Shown here: piece by piece, positions 15,591-24,580 of the stretch
Layout of the letters: each line of letters opens with the position of its first letter
Numbering within the stretch: position 1 is the first letter of the stretch
DNA from: a virus
Length of the DNA: 64,000 nt
Reading direction: 5' to 3' (one strand)
Virus record (IMG/VR): IMGVR_UViG_3300032213_001264
Span: 1-64,000 of that record
The notes under the pieces: model-generated
Database searches by the model: none
What the model was told of the DNA's origin: nothing
The model's input: only the letters and a program-made list of their open reading frames with translations
Program-made: the position numbers and the translations under genes

Positions 15591-17237
15591 ATGAAGAAAT
15601 TATTAGCAATTGTTGGACTATTATTAACATTCGGAGTTTCCAACGCTCAATTAACCGTTAACCAATCTGTAACTCCAACAACTGGATTAAAAGTTGGTGA
15701 TACCATTTCAATTAAATACACTGTAGCAAGAGGTACAACTACTCCTCGTTATTTTTGGTTGAGATACCAATTTAATAATAAGGCTTTGACCTATCTTTCA
15801 ACTACTTTCTCTCAAGGTAGTTCTTCTCAAACTTTCTACACTGGTTGGCCAAATTACAGATTTACTGCTAGCACAGCAAATAGCATAACGACTACAGATT
15901 TGTATGCTCAATATCTGGCTTCTCCATGGGCTTACGCCGTTAATTCAGATTGGAACGTTGGACAATTGACAGTACAAAGAACAGACGCGAATGTTAATGG
16001 AGATATAGCTACTCAAAAATATATAATTAAAGACTTAAGTGATTATAGCAATATTCATAAATTAGATTTATCTTATGCCATTGATGATACATCAGCCAGA
16101 GTTGCCGCAATCACTACGACAACAGGTTTAGCATCTTTGACTAATGTAGTTGGTAATACTTCTCAATTTAAAGTTAGAGTGTTATTTCCTTCAAATTACA
16201 CAATCACAGACCATAACATTCAGTTAATGAGATTAAAAACTGATGGTAGCGGTGATATAGATTGGTCACAACAGCCAATAGCTCAAAAAGCATTAGACGC
16301 AAGCGGTGAAGCCATATTTACTTCTGGAGTTAAAGTAGGAGATAGCGTAGGAGTATTTGTAGGACCAGCATTCCAAAAAACATTTATGAATAACATCGTA
16401 ACAGTTTCAGATGCATACAAAGCTTTTTTAGGTGTTTCTCAAACTGATATCGCAGGAACTCCAAATTTCTTTACAAGACCAGTATTAGAAAAAAGAGTTG
16501 GCTTAGTTACAATAGGCAATTCAACTTTTGGTGAAAGTGATTCATATTATTTATTTGCTCACGTGATGGGTATCAACGTAGCAACAAAAGCTGCGATTCC
16601 AACATCCACTTCAACTTCAGTTAGATGGTATAGTGGTTTATTAAACCAAAGTTGGTTAGACGGAGTTACTAAAAATAGAGTATTGATTACACAACCAAGT
16701 CAAACGGTAGATGCGGTATTTGCATGGGGTGGAGATTTAGATTGGTCGCACTCTTCTCATCCTGACACCATCGCTAATAGAATATCAACAGGTAACTACA
16801 TTAACTCAGTGAATACAAAATCCTTTCAATCAATGTCTGTGAAATCAATGTCTTACACAGCACCAGTATTTGAAAAAGCAACATTAGGTATTACATCAAC
16901 TTTAGAGAATGGTAAAGTAATATTGACTACGACTTTAACTAAGGCAGATTTAGCTGGTTTACAAGTAGTAATGAATTACGATTCTACTAAGTTAACTTTG
17001 AATAACGTTATATTTGATGCAGGTTCTACAATTACAAACTTTTCAACAAAAGATAATAGTAGATTGACATTTGGTTCAATTGATCAATTAAAAACTGCTA
17101 GAATTAAAATTGGTACTCCATATAAATTGATATTCACACCAAAAGAACCTTTAACAAATACAGCAGGTTTATTCTTCTTCGTATTAGCAGACGCTGTTGA
17201 TGCACTTGGAAAGAAAATTGATTTAACAATAGAATAA
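15591..17237 (+). CDS. Large secreted protein with degenerate dockerin-like and cohesin-like end
   Basis: A 548-aa protein with signal peptide (cut after SNA). The N-terminal about 260 residues are beta-rich with many Thr/Ser. A segment near residues 270-335 (VSDAYKAFLG ... FGESDSYYLFAHVMG) aligns with the dockerin-like region of the next protein but has lost the Ca-binding Asp residues. The last about 130 residues look like a cohesin-type beta domain. The whole C-terminal half is clearly paralogous to that of the next gene. It could be a surface or virion-fibre component; no homologue can be named from sequence alone. Confidence 0.6.
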   Translation: MKKLLAIVGLLLTFGVSNAQLTVNQSVTPTTGLKVGDTISIKYTVARGTTTPRYFWLRYQFNNKALTYLSTTFSQGSSSQTFYTGWPNYRFTASTANSITTTDLYAQYLASPWAYAVNSDWNVGQLTVQRTDANVNGDIATQKYIIKDLSDYSNIHKLDLSYAIDDTSARVAAITTTTGLASLTNVVGNTSQFKVRVLFPSNYTITDHNIQLMRLKTDGSGDIDWSQQPIAQKALDASGEAIFTSGVKVGDSVGVFVGPAFQKTFMNNIVTVSDAYKAFLGVSQTDIAGTPNFFTRPVLEKRVGLVTIGNSTFGESDSYYLFAHVMGINVATKAAIPTSTSTSVRWYSGLLNQSWLDGVTKNRVLITQPSQTVDAVFAWGGDLDWSHSSHPDTIANRISTGNYINSVNTKSFQSMSVKSMSYTAPVFEKATLGITSTLENGKVILTTTLTKADLAGLQVVMNYDSTKLTLNNVIFDAGSTITNFSTKDNSRLTFGSIDQLKTARIKIGTPYKLIFTPKEPLTNTAGLFFFVLADAVDALGKKIDLTIE

Positions 17238-17241
17238 TTAA

Positions 17242-19536
17242 ATGAAAAATTTAATAGTTACATTATTATTTTTACTAACATCATTTTTAGGGTTAGGACA
17301 GAGTGTATCTGCTCCTGACTCTAAATCGTTTACACCTTCTACTAACGGGCAAAACGCTAGTGGATTTTTATTAAGTGGTTTTAGTGCAACATCAACTCTA
17401 TTAACATCAATCAGTTTAATTAATCCACCAAGCGGCACAACATTTTATCTTGACACAACAAGAGGTTTAGTTGCTGCAAGTGGATTTACTTTAACGGGTA
17501 ATAAAACTCGTTTAGTAGTAACTGGAACGATGTCTAGTATCAATACAGCATTGGCATCTTTAAAAATAAATACAGGTTCAGTAAGAGGCAATGTTCAACT
17601 ATCAGTAGCAGCAACAGTAAATCCTGTTGGATATTATTACAATGGTGTAAATGGACACTTTTATAGACCAATATCAACAACGGCAACTTATACAGGCGCA
17701 AGAGCCGCAGCATTAACAACAACATTCAAAGGCCAGCAAGGATATTTAGTAACAATTACTTCTGCTGATGAAGATGCTTTTATATTTGCTAATGTCCCGC
17801 AAGGCAATATTTGGTTTGCACTAACTGATGAAGCGAGTGAAGCTAGATGGACAATAGACGCTGGACCTGAAAAAGGAACTCTAATCAAAATCAACAATGG
17901 ACAAACAAACGGAAACATACCAGGACAATACAATAACTGGGCAGGCGGTGAACCAAATAATAGCGGTGATGAAGATTATGCAGTAACTAAATGGGGTGGA
18001 GGTTCTCAATGGAACGATTTACCAAATCATTTTAGTAACCCGTATGTAATTGAATATGGAACTTGGACTAATCCTGATGACCAAACATTTACTGAATTTT
18101 ATACTAATAGCGTAACTCATACAAACGGAGAAGTGCTAACAGCAAGATTTAATTTTAACTTTGGTGGTAACGTAGATGAAACTAAATTCTCAGCAAAAGC
18201 AAACACTTACGTAAATAATGCATGGAGCGTAACAACAAACACATCTAGAGCAATAAGCGGATTAGGTAAAGTTGATATTACAAACGATTTAGACACTCTT
18301 AAAGTGAGTAGCGGTGGCACTAGAGCAACAACAACTACTGGACAAGTGGAATGGTGCGTAATTTATGAATACGATGTGACTAATCAAAGATATAGAATTG
18401 GTATTGATAGTAGAGAAGTAAACGGAATATTGTCAGATCCATCTACAATTAGCAATTTACAATTATTCGATCTATGGAATGGCCCCGTAACATTTAATTC
18501 TTATGACGCCAATGGTTGGACAGAGGTATATGTTTATACATCTACACAATTTAATTTTGCAGGTTCGTCATTCGCATCATTTATTAGAGCAGGAAATGGA
18601 TTTTATGGTTTAAGAGCAGAATTTACTTTCTCACAAATACAAAGCTTTAAACAACATGGAATAAACTTATCATATGCTAATCAAACTGAGTTAAATACTT
18701 TATATAATAGTATTGTAAGTGTCGCTGATGTTTATTTGGCATTTAAAGAATTATCATTGGGCGGATTATTTGGAAATGAGAGTGGAAATGAATTTACGTC
18801 AGGTTTACAATTTATGAATGCTGATGTAGATGGCAATGGCTTATTTAATGAAGCAGATACCTACAGATTACTACAGCACCTAACAGGAGTAAAATCGCTT
18901 ACTGAATATTCAACATTAACCTATTTAATGAAATTATATAATAAAGTAGATTACGACGCAATTACTAAGTCTAATTGGAATACTCAATTTAATGCTACAA
19001 GAAGTTTATACCCTTTTAGTTTGAATACAGGTACACTTAACAATACTTACAATGTAAACGTAACTTGGATAGGAGATGTAAACATGTCCCATTCAGCTCA
19101 ACAAACTCAGAGTAGTATCGCTAGTAATTCATATAGAAGTATGAGTTTAGCAACAAGTCCAATAGCAAGAGAAATAAATGCTACAATTATAACTGAATTA
19201 ATAGGCGATAGTGTTTGTGCATATATAACAGTAGATCCTTTGCAACAAGAATTAGTGGGAACTCAATTCAAATTAAATTATGATAATAGCATATTAAAAT
19301 TTAGTAGCATATCATATAAAACAAAAGGATCTCCTACTAATTACGGAACTGATAAAGGCGACTATATAAACTTTGGTTCTTTAATTACAGCTGATGGAAA
19401 TTTAGATAATACTACTGAGTATAAAATTATCTTTAAAACCCAAACAAAATTAAATAACGTATTGGGATTAATTTCTATGGCTTTCACTGATGCGGTTAAT
19501 AAGGCTGGATCTACGTTAAAAATTAGAATGAAGTAA
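17242..19536 (+). CDS. Large secreted protein with C-type lectin, dockerin-like and cohesin-like domains
   Basis: A 764-aa protein with signal peptide. About residues 130-275 form a C-type lectin-like domain (start NGHFYRPI, then GYLVTITSADEDAFIF, then WAGGEPNNSGDEDYA and a closing VIEYG). Near residue 530 a dockerin/EF-hand-like loop NADVDGNGLFNEADTYRLL has proper Ca ligands. The last about 130 residues are a cohesin-like beta domain. Lectin and dockerin parts suggest carbohydrate or Ca-dependent protein binding outside the cell. It overlaps the next gene by one base. The C-terminal half matches the preceding protein, so the pair arose by duplication. Confidence 0.75.
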   Translation: MKNLIVTLLFLLTSFLGLGQSVSAPDSKSFTPSTNGQNASGFLLSGFSATSTLLTSISLINPPSGTTFYLDTTRGLVAASGFTLTGNKTRLVVTGTMSSINTALASLKINTGSVRGNVQLSVAATVNPVGYYYNGVNGHFYRPISTTATYTGARAAALTTTFKGQQGYLVTITSADEDAFIFANVPQGNIWFALTDEASEARWTIDAGPEKGTLIKINNGQTNGNIPGQYNNWAGGEPNNSGDEDYAVTKWGGGSQWNDLPNHFSNPYVIEYGTWTNPDDQTFTEFYTNSVTHTNGEVLTARFNFNFGGNVDETKFSAKANTYVNNAWSVTTNTSRAISGLGKVDITNDLDTLKVSSGGTRATTTTGQVEWCVIYEYDVTNQRYRIGIDSREVNGILSDPSTISNLQLFDLWNGPVTFNSYDANGWTEVYVYTSTQFNFAGSSFASFIRAGNGFYGLRAEFTFSQIQSFKQHGINLSYANQTELNTLYNSIVSVADVYLAFKELSLGGLFGNESGNEFTSGLQFMNADVDGNGLFNEADTYRLLQHLTGVKSLTEYSTLTYLMKLYNKVDYDAITKSNWNTQFNATRSLYPFSLNTGTLNNTYNVNVTWIGDVNMSHSAQQTQSSIASNSYRSMSLATSPIAREINATIITELIGDSVCAYITVDPLQQELVGTQFKLNYDNSILKFSSISYKTKGSPTNYGTDKGDYINFGSLITADGNLDNTTEYKIIFKTQTKLNNVLGLISMAFTDAVNKAGSTLKIRMK

Positions 19537-19874
19537 TGAAAAAACTGCTATTTATATTGCTATTAGTAGGTTGCACCAAAGTAGCTCCTATAGTACCAGC
19601 GCCTCCGGCTAGTAGGGATATCTTTAGCGTTTCTCAAAGTAGTGTATCAAATGGTATGGAAATAGTTTTCAATTTAAAAGCAAATGGTGTCTATACATTG
19701 ACAATGGGAGATAGCATAACCAATCAAGTAGTGACTAGGGAACGCTTCAATGGCAAGACGGGTGAAAATAAGCTAAAAATATATACTAAGTCACTACCCG
19801 TTAAATATTTATATCTAGTACTAGAGGATACCTCTAAAACCCAAATAGGTAAAACAACAATAACAGTTAACTAA
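19536..19874 (+). CDS. Small lipoprotein, first of tandem pair
   Basis: A 112-aa lipoprotein: MKKLLFILLLVGC with the lipid Cys at 13. The mature part is a single beta-rich domain. Its end (LKIYTKSLPVKYLYLVLED) matches the next gene (VKVYTNALPSSAYRIGLFD), marking a tandem duplication. It is probably exposed on an envelope membrane. It follows the large lectin protein directly, so it may help anchor it; this is inference. Confidence 0.7.
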   Translation: MKKLLFILLLVGCTKVAPIVPAPPASRDIFSVSQSSVSNGMEIVFNLKANGVYTLTMGDSITNQVVTRERFNGKTGENKLKIYTKSLPVKYLYLVLEDTSKTQIGKTTITVN

Positions 19875-19885
19875 AAATTAAAAAA

Positions 19886-20254
19886 ATGAAGAACATATGT
19901 ATAATAGCGGTTATGGCGGTTTTATTTATGGGATGTAGAAAAGTAGATGTATTCCCTGTACCACAGACAATTAACCCTGAATTAACTATAGCTAGTACTG
20001 CTGGTATTAAATTGCAAACTGTATTCGTAACATCTGAGGTTGCTATGAATATAAAAAGTGATATAGCTCAAACAGTTACAGTTAGAATATTTGATATTGC
20101 CAATAAAGTAGTATCAAAAGAAAGCGTAAATGTAAAGGCTGGCGATAATATTGTAAAAGTATATACAAACGCATTGCCATCATCAGCATATAGAATTGGA
20201 TTATTTGATGCCAAAGGCAATCAATTAGGAATAACAGACTTTAATAAATTATAA
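19886..20254 (+). CDS. Small lipoprotein, second of tandem pair
   Basis: A 122-aa lipoprotein with lipobox LFMGC (Cys17). The mature domain reads like a FlgD/secretion-system type beta sandwich: VTVRIFDIANKVVSKE, then AGDNIVKVYTNALPSSAYRIGLFD. Such domains are common at the end of Bacteroidota secreted proteins. Paralogous to the preceding gene. Confidence 0.7.
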   Translation: MKNICIIAVMAVLFMGCRKVDVFPVPQTINPELTIASTAGIKLQTVFVTSEVAMNIKSDIAQTVTVRIFDIANKVVSKESVNVKAGDNIVKVYTNALPSSAYRIGLFDAKGNQLGITDFNKL

Positions 20255-20264
20255 AAATAAAAAA

Positions 20265-20576
20265 ATGGCAGAAGAAGTAGAACAAGAATCAACTGGTAAA
20301 TCCTTCAAAGGAATTATCATTACTTTGGTAAGCACCGTTACTTTAGGAGTTGGTGGCTTTATCACAAACAAATTAACAGGAGGCGGAGATGACGCTGCAG
20401 CACCAGTACAACAAGCTGCACCAGTAATTAACATCAATAACACTCAGCAACAAAGCAATAGTGGTGGTGGTAAGACTGTGATCATTAAAGAAAAAGAAAC
20501 AGTTAAAGAAAAGCCTGTTCCTGCTAAGCCTAAGAAAGAAGCAGACGAATTTAAAGAGAAACCAGCAGCTTGGTAA
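20265..20576 (+). CDS. Small membrane protein with Pro/Lys tail
   Basis: A 103-aa protein with one transmembrane segment (residues 15-33), then a Gly/Ala-rich linker, an Asn/Gln stretch and a Lys/Pro/Glu-rich tail. The layout (anchor plus flexible charged tail) fits a TonB-like or spanin-like spacer, but there is no recognisable motif. Confidence 0.6.
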   Translation: MAEEVEQESTGKSFKGIIITLVSTVTLGVGGFITNKLTGGGDDAAAPVQQAAPVININNTQQQSNSGGGKTVIIKEKETVKEKPVPAKPKKEADEFKEKPAAW

Positions 20577-20593
20577 TATAAAAAATAAAGAAA

Positions 20594-21211
20594 ATGAATA
20601 AAGAGCAACAAAGTTCTAAATTTGCGGATTTACTAAAAGACATAATGACTAAGAGATGGTACATTACTGCCATGGTATTAGGTCTGTTTATACTAATCAC
20701 TGCAGGTATATTCGTAGCGATTCTAATTCAAGCACCAATGGCAGCAGCTTGGAAAGAGTTGTTAATGTTATTATTGGGTGCATTCATCGGTAGCTACGGT
20801 AAGATCATTGATTACTATTACTCTGATTCTGACAAAGATAAGATGTTGGTACAAAAAGCTGACGAAGAAGATGGAGTTTCATTGTCTCACACAAACGATA
20901 TGAAAGAGACGAACAAGCCAGTAACTCCTTTGATTCCAGATGCGTTTATCGCAGGAGCTCAAGCCGCTAGAGAATTAGCAGTAGTTGAAAATAAACAAAA
21001 CTACGATTTAACCAAAGACGAGCAAGAGCACAGACAGATATTAGAAATAGACGAGCAAGAGCACGAACAAGAAATGGCTAAGTTAAAATTAGAACATGAA
21101 TTAAAAGCACATAGATACTGTCAACATGAATGGGGAGACTCAGATAACGATGGCGAATTAGAATGTCAGAAGTGCGGGTTATTGAAAGATCAATTTGATG
21201 AAACACACTAA
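20594..21211 (+). CDS. Two-helix membrane protein with coiled coil and zinc ribbon
   Basis: A 205-aa protein with two transmembrane helices (about 20-43 and 53-75), an acidic Glu/Gln/His-rich coiled coil near 130-170 and a C-terminal CQHEW...CQKC zinc-knuckle. The order of parts suggests a membrane-tethered protein with a cytoplasmic zinc domain. A holin accessory or membrane-docking factor are possible. It is followed by another two-helix membrane protein and a strong terminator. Confidence 0.6.
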   Translation: MNKEQQSSKFADLLKDIMTKRWYITAMVLGLFILITAGIFVAILIQAPMAAAWKELLMLLLGAFIGSYGKIIDYYYSDSDKDKMLVQKADEEDGVSLSHTNDMKETNKPVTPLIPDAFIAGAQAARELAVVENKQNYDLTKDEQEHRQILEIDEQEHEQEMAKLKLEHELKAHRYCQHEWGDSDNDGELECQKCGLLKDQFDETH

Positions 21212-21222
21212 AATCCAAAAGT

Positions 21223-21462
21223 ATGAATTTTAAACAATGGCTTATCGACCTTTTTAAAGACGAAAGAGGCGCAACTTCAATCAAACCAGTTATTGCGTTT
21301 ATTGGTGCGTTATTTCTTTGCGGCACAATGTTAGTAAACTCTTTCTCTCATGCGGATTTTGCTCCGTCTCCTGAATTGGTAAATGCAGTAATGATTATTA
21401 CTGGTATTGGTATGGGAGCTGACACCATTGACAAGTTCTCTGCGAAGAAAAAAGAATCTTAA
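21223..21462 (+). CDS. Candidate holin (two-helix membrane protein)
   Basis: A 79-aa protein with two transmembrane segments (about 24-42 and 52-66), a charged N-terminus and a short basic C-terminus (KFSAKKKES). Size and topology are those of class II holins, which open the inner membrane at lysis. It ends an operon at a perfect terminator. There is no endolysin next to it, so the assignment stays tentative. Confidence 0.45.
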   Translation: MNFKQWLIDLFKDERGATSIKPVIAFIGALFLCGTMLVNSFSHADFAPSPELVNAVMIITGIGMGADTIDKFSAKKKES

Positions 21463-21464
21463 AC

Positions 21465-21486
21465 AAAAGGGCCGAAAGGCCCTTTT
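21465..21486 (+). terminator. Strong rho-independent terminator
   Basis: AAAAGGGCC and GGCCCTTTT form a perfect 9-bp stem capped by a GAAA (GNRA) tetraloop, starting 2 bases after the preceding stop codon. Confidence 0.92.
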
Positions 21487-21501
21487 ATATAAAAAATGTA
21501 T

Positions 21502-21675
21502 ATGAATAAAGTAAAAGAAAAATTGTTTTTAGGTTTTGTAAAATTAGCTTTTGCATGGACCGTATTCGCTTTAACATTTCAAGTGACTATGTTAACTTTG
21601 AGTGTAGTAAAGCCAGAATTAGCAACAAAAATAGGTAACGAATTAACTTGGAAATTAGACGGAAGATTCAAATGA
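21502..21675 (+). CDS. Small single-pass membrane protein
   Basis: A 57-aa protein (59 aa if the in-frame ATG at 21496 is used) with one transmembrane helix (GFVKLAFAWTVFALTFQVTM). Its stop overlaps the next start as ATGA, supporting that it is real. No function known. Confidence 0.55.
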   Translation: MNKVKEKLFLGFVKLAFAWTVFALTFQVTMLTLSVVKPELATKIGNELTWKLDGRFK

Positions 21676-21998
21676 TAAAATTAACAGACTTACTAAAAGA
21701 AGAAGTAGTAAAAGATAAAGCATTCGAAGAGTTTGCAGATAAAAGAATGTCAGGCGCTGAAAAGATTGCTGACAACGCACATAAAAAAGGCGGAGTTTCA
21801 ATGTTAACTTATCATCACTTCATAGTTAAGATGCCTTACTATAAAAAAGCTAAGGAAGGAAAGCTAGATATCGACGAAGCTAAGAGAGAATTTGAAAAGA
21901 CTCTAAAGAAGATTTCATTAGGTATGTCTCCAGTAGAATTCCAAAAAGAAGTAGGTCGTTTAGAAGTACTAGGCGAATTGATTATCAAAAATAAGTAA
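21672..21998 (+). CDS. Hypothetical helical protein
   Basis: A 108-aa, mainly helical, highly charged protein starting MIKLTDLLKEE. The ATG at 21672 is chosen because it overlaps the preceding stop by ATGA; an upstream in-frame extension lies inside the small membrane-protein gene. MxLTDLLxE starts are frequent in proteins of large T4-like phages. Confidence 0.65.
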   Translation: MIKLTDLLKEEVVKDKAFEEFADKRMSGAEKIADNAHKKGGVSMLTYHHFIVKMPYYKKAKEGKLDIDEAKREFEKTLKKISLGMSPVEFQKEVGRLEVLGELIIKNK

Positions 21999-21999
21999 T

Positions 22000-22224
22000 A
22001 TGAAAAAGTTAGTTGTACTTTTATTAGTGTTGGCTAGTTGTACACCTGTTAGATATGTTAACGTTGAAAGACATCATAACTATTACGAAAGACATAGATT
22101 CAATACGTACACAGTTCCAGTATGGGTTCCAGGCAGAGGCGCTGTATTACAAACTAGAATTATCCGTCCGCGTAAACCTATTGTACATAAACAAATGCCT
22201 CCTCGTCCACCAAGAAAAAACTAG
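22000..22224 (+). CDS. Small basic lipoprotein
   Basis: A 74-aa lipoprotein with lipobox VLASC (Cys14). The mature part is very basic and rich in His, Arg, Tyr and Pro, ending PPRPPRKN. This fits a peptidoglycan-spanning or LPS-binding tail; an outer-membrane spanin subunit (o-spanin-like) is one option. The start directly follows the preceding stop. Confidence 0.6.
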   Translation: MKKLVVLLLVLASCTPVRYVNVERHHNYYERHRFNTYTVPVWVPGRGAVLQTRIIRPRKPIVHKQMPPRPPRKN

Positions 22225-22227
22225 ATT

Positions 22228-22974
22228 ATGAAATTACAATACAAAAAAACATTACTAATAGTTGGATTATCTCTATTGTTAACCCTATTCACAATGACCA
22301 GCTTGTGTGCTCAAACTGTAGGTAAAACTACAACAGAACAATATAAAGCTTCATTTGAAACAAAGATGGATATTAGTCAGTACATGAATTATGATGGACC
22401 AACTATTCCAATTCAAATATTGAAATGCGGTATCGGTGAAGAAGTATATGAACAGTATCCAGAACTAAAAGAAAAAAGAGTTGGTCTTGGTGTTGCTAAT
22501 ATCTCTTTAGAATACTTAGAGAATTTAAACAGATTCACATTCACTGAAGACAAGACTGAAATTAAGAATAGAATGGTAAAACAATTCCAAGCATCAGCAG
22601 CTGGAATTTCTCAAGATAAATTGGACGGTAGAGGTAAGATTAGATTGGCTCACTACTTTGTAGAGATCGAAGTCTACGATTGGTCAGTATCAGACGACGA
22701 AGAAGTAAACTTAAAAGATGGAGTTAAGAACACTATGGTAACTCGCTTAGGTCTACAAGTAAGATTTACAGACGCAGAGACTGGAGAGATCATAGCAGCT
22801 TCTGGTTTAGGTGAAGCAAAAACAACACGAGAGTTAACTTTATTATCTGACGCAACAGTAGATCCAGTTAAATTCAATCAATCAACAGTTTCAATAGCAA
22901 CTAAAAAAGCATTAGATATTGCGTGTTCTCGTATTTTAGCAAGAATGGTTAAAAAGGGTGTATTCACCAAATAA
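22228..22974 (+). CDS. CsgG-family-like secreted protein
   Basis: A 248-aa exported protein (signal peptide ending SLCA). The second half has the pattern of the CsgG/HfaB fold: RLGLQVRFTDAETGEIIAASGLGEAK followed by an amphipathic helix with ATKKALDIACSRIL. CsgG forms an outer-membrane pore for curli export, but many relatives in Bacteroidota are just periplasmic or lipid-anchored. No lipid Cys is present after the signal (the Cys lies just before the cut site), so anchoring is uncertain. Confidence 0.6.
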   Translation: MKLQYKKTLLIVGLSLLLTLFTMTSLCAQTVGKTTTEQYKASFETKMDISQYMNYDGPTIPIQILKCGIGEEVYEQYPELKEKRVGLGVANISLEYLENLNRFTFTEDKTEIKNRMVKQFQASAAGISQDKLDGRGKIRLAHYFVEIEVYDWSVSDDEEVNLKDGVKNTMVTRLGLQVRFTDAETGEIIAASGLGEAKTTRELTLLSDATVDPVKFNQSTVSIATKKALDIACSRILARMVKKGVFTK

Positions 22975-22975
22975 T

Positions 22976-23083
22976 ATGGCAAACGCAAAATCAAAAAAGA
23001 GAGCAATGCGCAGTCGTCGCTCTGGTGTTAAGAAAAAACAATTAGTAGATTCTAACTTAGCAATCTTAGCTAAATTCAAATAA
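22976..23083 (+). CDS. Very small basic protein
   Basis: A 35-aa peptide, about one third Lys/Arg (SKKRAMRSRRSG). It fits exactly between two genes, sharing an overlapping TAATG with the next. Basic peptides like this may bind RNA or DNA. Too short for family recognition. Confidence 0.5.
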   Translation: MANAKSKKRAMRSRRSGVKKKQLVDSNLAILAKFK

Positions 23084-24465
23084 TGAAAAAATGGCTCGTA
23101 ACCTTCATTTTAACGGTTATACTATTATTCGCTAATCACGCGAAGGGCCAAACCTATACTCAAACATTTATAGACAAATGTACAGGCGAAAAGAAAATCG
23201 CCACAACTACGTACATAAACGGCAGCGCTGTAGTTTCTTTCTACGGTCAAGTAAAAACGTTCTCACCATTTGAAATTCAAACAGGTGCATTACAGATTTG
23301 GTTAACTCAAACTTATGCGCTCTATAATTCATTGGCATGTCCTGTATCTCAACAATCAACAGCTATAATAGCGCAAACTGCGGCAAGCGCAGCAACTCAA
23401 GCAGCTTCATCCGCTGCAAGTGCGGCTGCTTCAAGTGCAGCAAGCACTGCGGCTTCAAATGCGGCAAGTTCAAATGCATCAAGTGCAGCATCCTCAAGCG
23501 CATCAACAGCATCGACTTCAGCGACTTCCTCATCACCGCCACCAACCTCTTCGTCATCCTCGTCTTCTTCCCAGTCTTCATCGTCTTCTGGCTCTTCCTC
23601 GTCATCAAGCTCAAGCTCAGAGAGTGGAAGCTCAAGCACAGAAACAAAGACAGAATCTAAGCAAGAAACAAAAACAGAAGAAAAGAAAACAGAAAGCAAG
23701 AGCGAAGAAAAGAAAGAGGAATCTAAATCTGAAGAAAAGAAAGAAGAATCTAAATCAGAAGAGAAAAAAGAAGAAAAGAAAAAAGAAGATAAGAAGAAAG
23801 AGGATAAGAAAAAATCTGGAAATGTAAATCCTATGATATTCTCTGCCGACTTAAGCGTAGCAGAGCAACCGCCTAACAGACAAGTGGTACCAATGATGAA
23901 TATGGGAATTTCTAAATCTTCCATGACAGGCTTATCCAGCTTTGGTGCAAACGCAACCGTGTTCTTAGACCTAAGTAAAGTAGCTGTAGGTGGAAGTTAT
24001 ACAAAAAGTCAAGTAAATAGCAGAGGTCAACTAGAAGCATTGCACAACTTCGGTACTACATACTTCACCGACTTTGGAAATCACATGATATTCCCAGCGT
24101 ATACTTACATTCAACCAATAGATAAGCTAATCACAGGATATAATATAAGCGCTAACACTGCGTTTATACAAGGAGGATTGACAAATATATCCCCTTCTTT
24201 AATTAGCTTCGCCATGTATCCCATAATTGTAGGGAGAAAGACTATAACCCCAGATCTATTTATGATAGCTTCTCCGTGGGCTATTTCTTTAAATAGTGGA
24301 GTTCAAACTAGAAATAGAGACTTAACATTCTTGACTGGTTTCGCTACAGACTTTAAAATCACTAGAAAGTTTAAAGTGAATGTTAACTTTAAAATTATGG
24401 TAAGCACCGCAAATCAAAGCATACCAATAAGATCTTTCATGATCGGTAGCAAATTGAATTTATAA
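23083..24465 (+). CDS. Secreted stalk protein: Ala/Ser and Lys/Glu low-complexity plus probable outer-membrane domain
   Basis: A 460-aa protein with signal peptide (cut after AKG). Residues about 25-85 form a small N-terminal domain with two Cys. Then come an Ala/Ser tract (about 90-150), a nearly pure Ser tract (about 150-190), and a Lys/Glu/Ser repeat (KKEESKSEE) to about 245. The last about 210 residues alternate amphipathic strands and end in aromatic/hydrophobic positions with a final Leu, as in outer-membrane beta barrels. The repeat DNA is prone to slippage, so tract length may vary. Function unknown; it looks like a surface-exposed anchor with a long flexible spacer. Confidence 0.65.
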   Translation: MKKWLVTFILTVILLFANHAKGQTYTQTFIDKCTGEKKIATTTYINGSAVVSFYGQVKTFSPFEIQTGALQIWLTQTYALYNSLACPVSQQSTAIIAQTAASAATQAASSAASAAASSAASTAASNAASSNASSAASSSASTASTSATSSSPPPTSSSSSSSSQSSSSSGSSSSSSSSSESGSSSTETKTESKQETKTEEKKTESKSEEKKEESKSEEKKEESKSEEKKEEKKKEDKKKEDKKKSGNVNPMIFSADLSVAEQPPNRQVVPMMNMGISKSSMTGLSSFGANATVFLDLSKVAVGGSYTKSQVNSRGQLEALHNFGTTYFTDFGNHMIFPAYTYIQPIDKLITGYNISANTAFIQGGLTNISPSLISFAMYPIIVGRKTITPDLFMIASPWAISLNSGVQTRNRDLTFLTGFATDFKITRKFKVNVNFKIMVSTANQSIPIRSFMIGSKLNL

Positions 24466-24580
24466 TCAATCTGTTATATATAATAAAAAAGAATATTTAA
24501 AAAAACAGCTTAAATATTTTTTTATATCAAAACAGTTTCGTATATTACATATCTATTCATTAATTAAAAACAAAATGACC

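Noticed and set aside
23397-23924. 175-codon acidic open frame on the minus strand
   Set aside because: It is the complement of the Ala/Ser/Lys/Glu low-complexity tracts of the secreted protein; lack of stops follows from the repeat composition.
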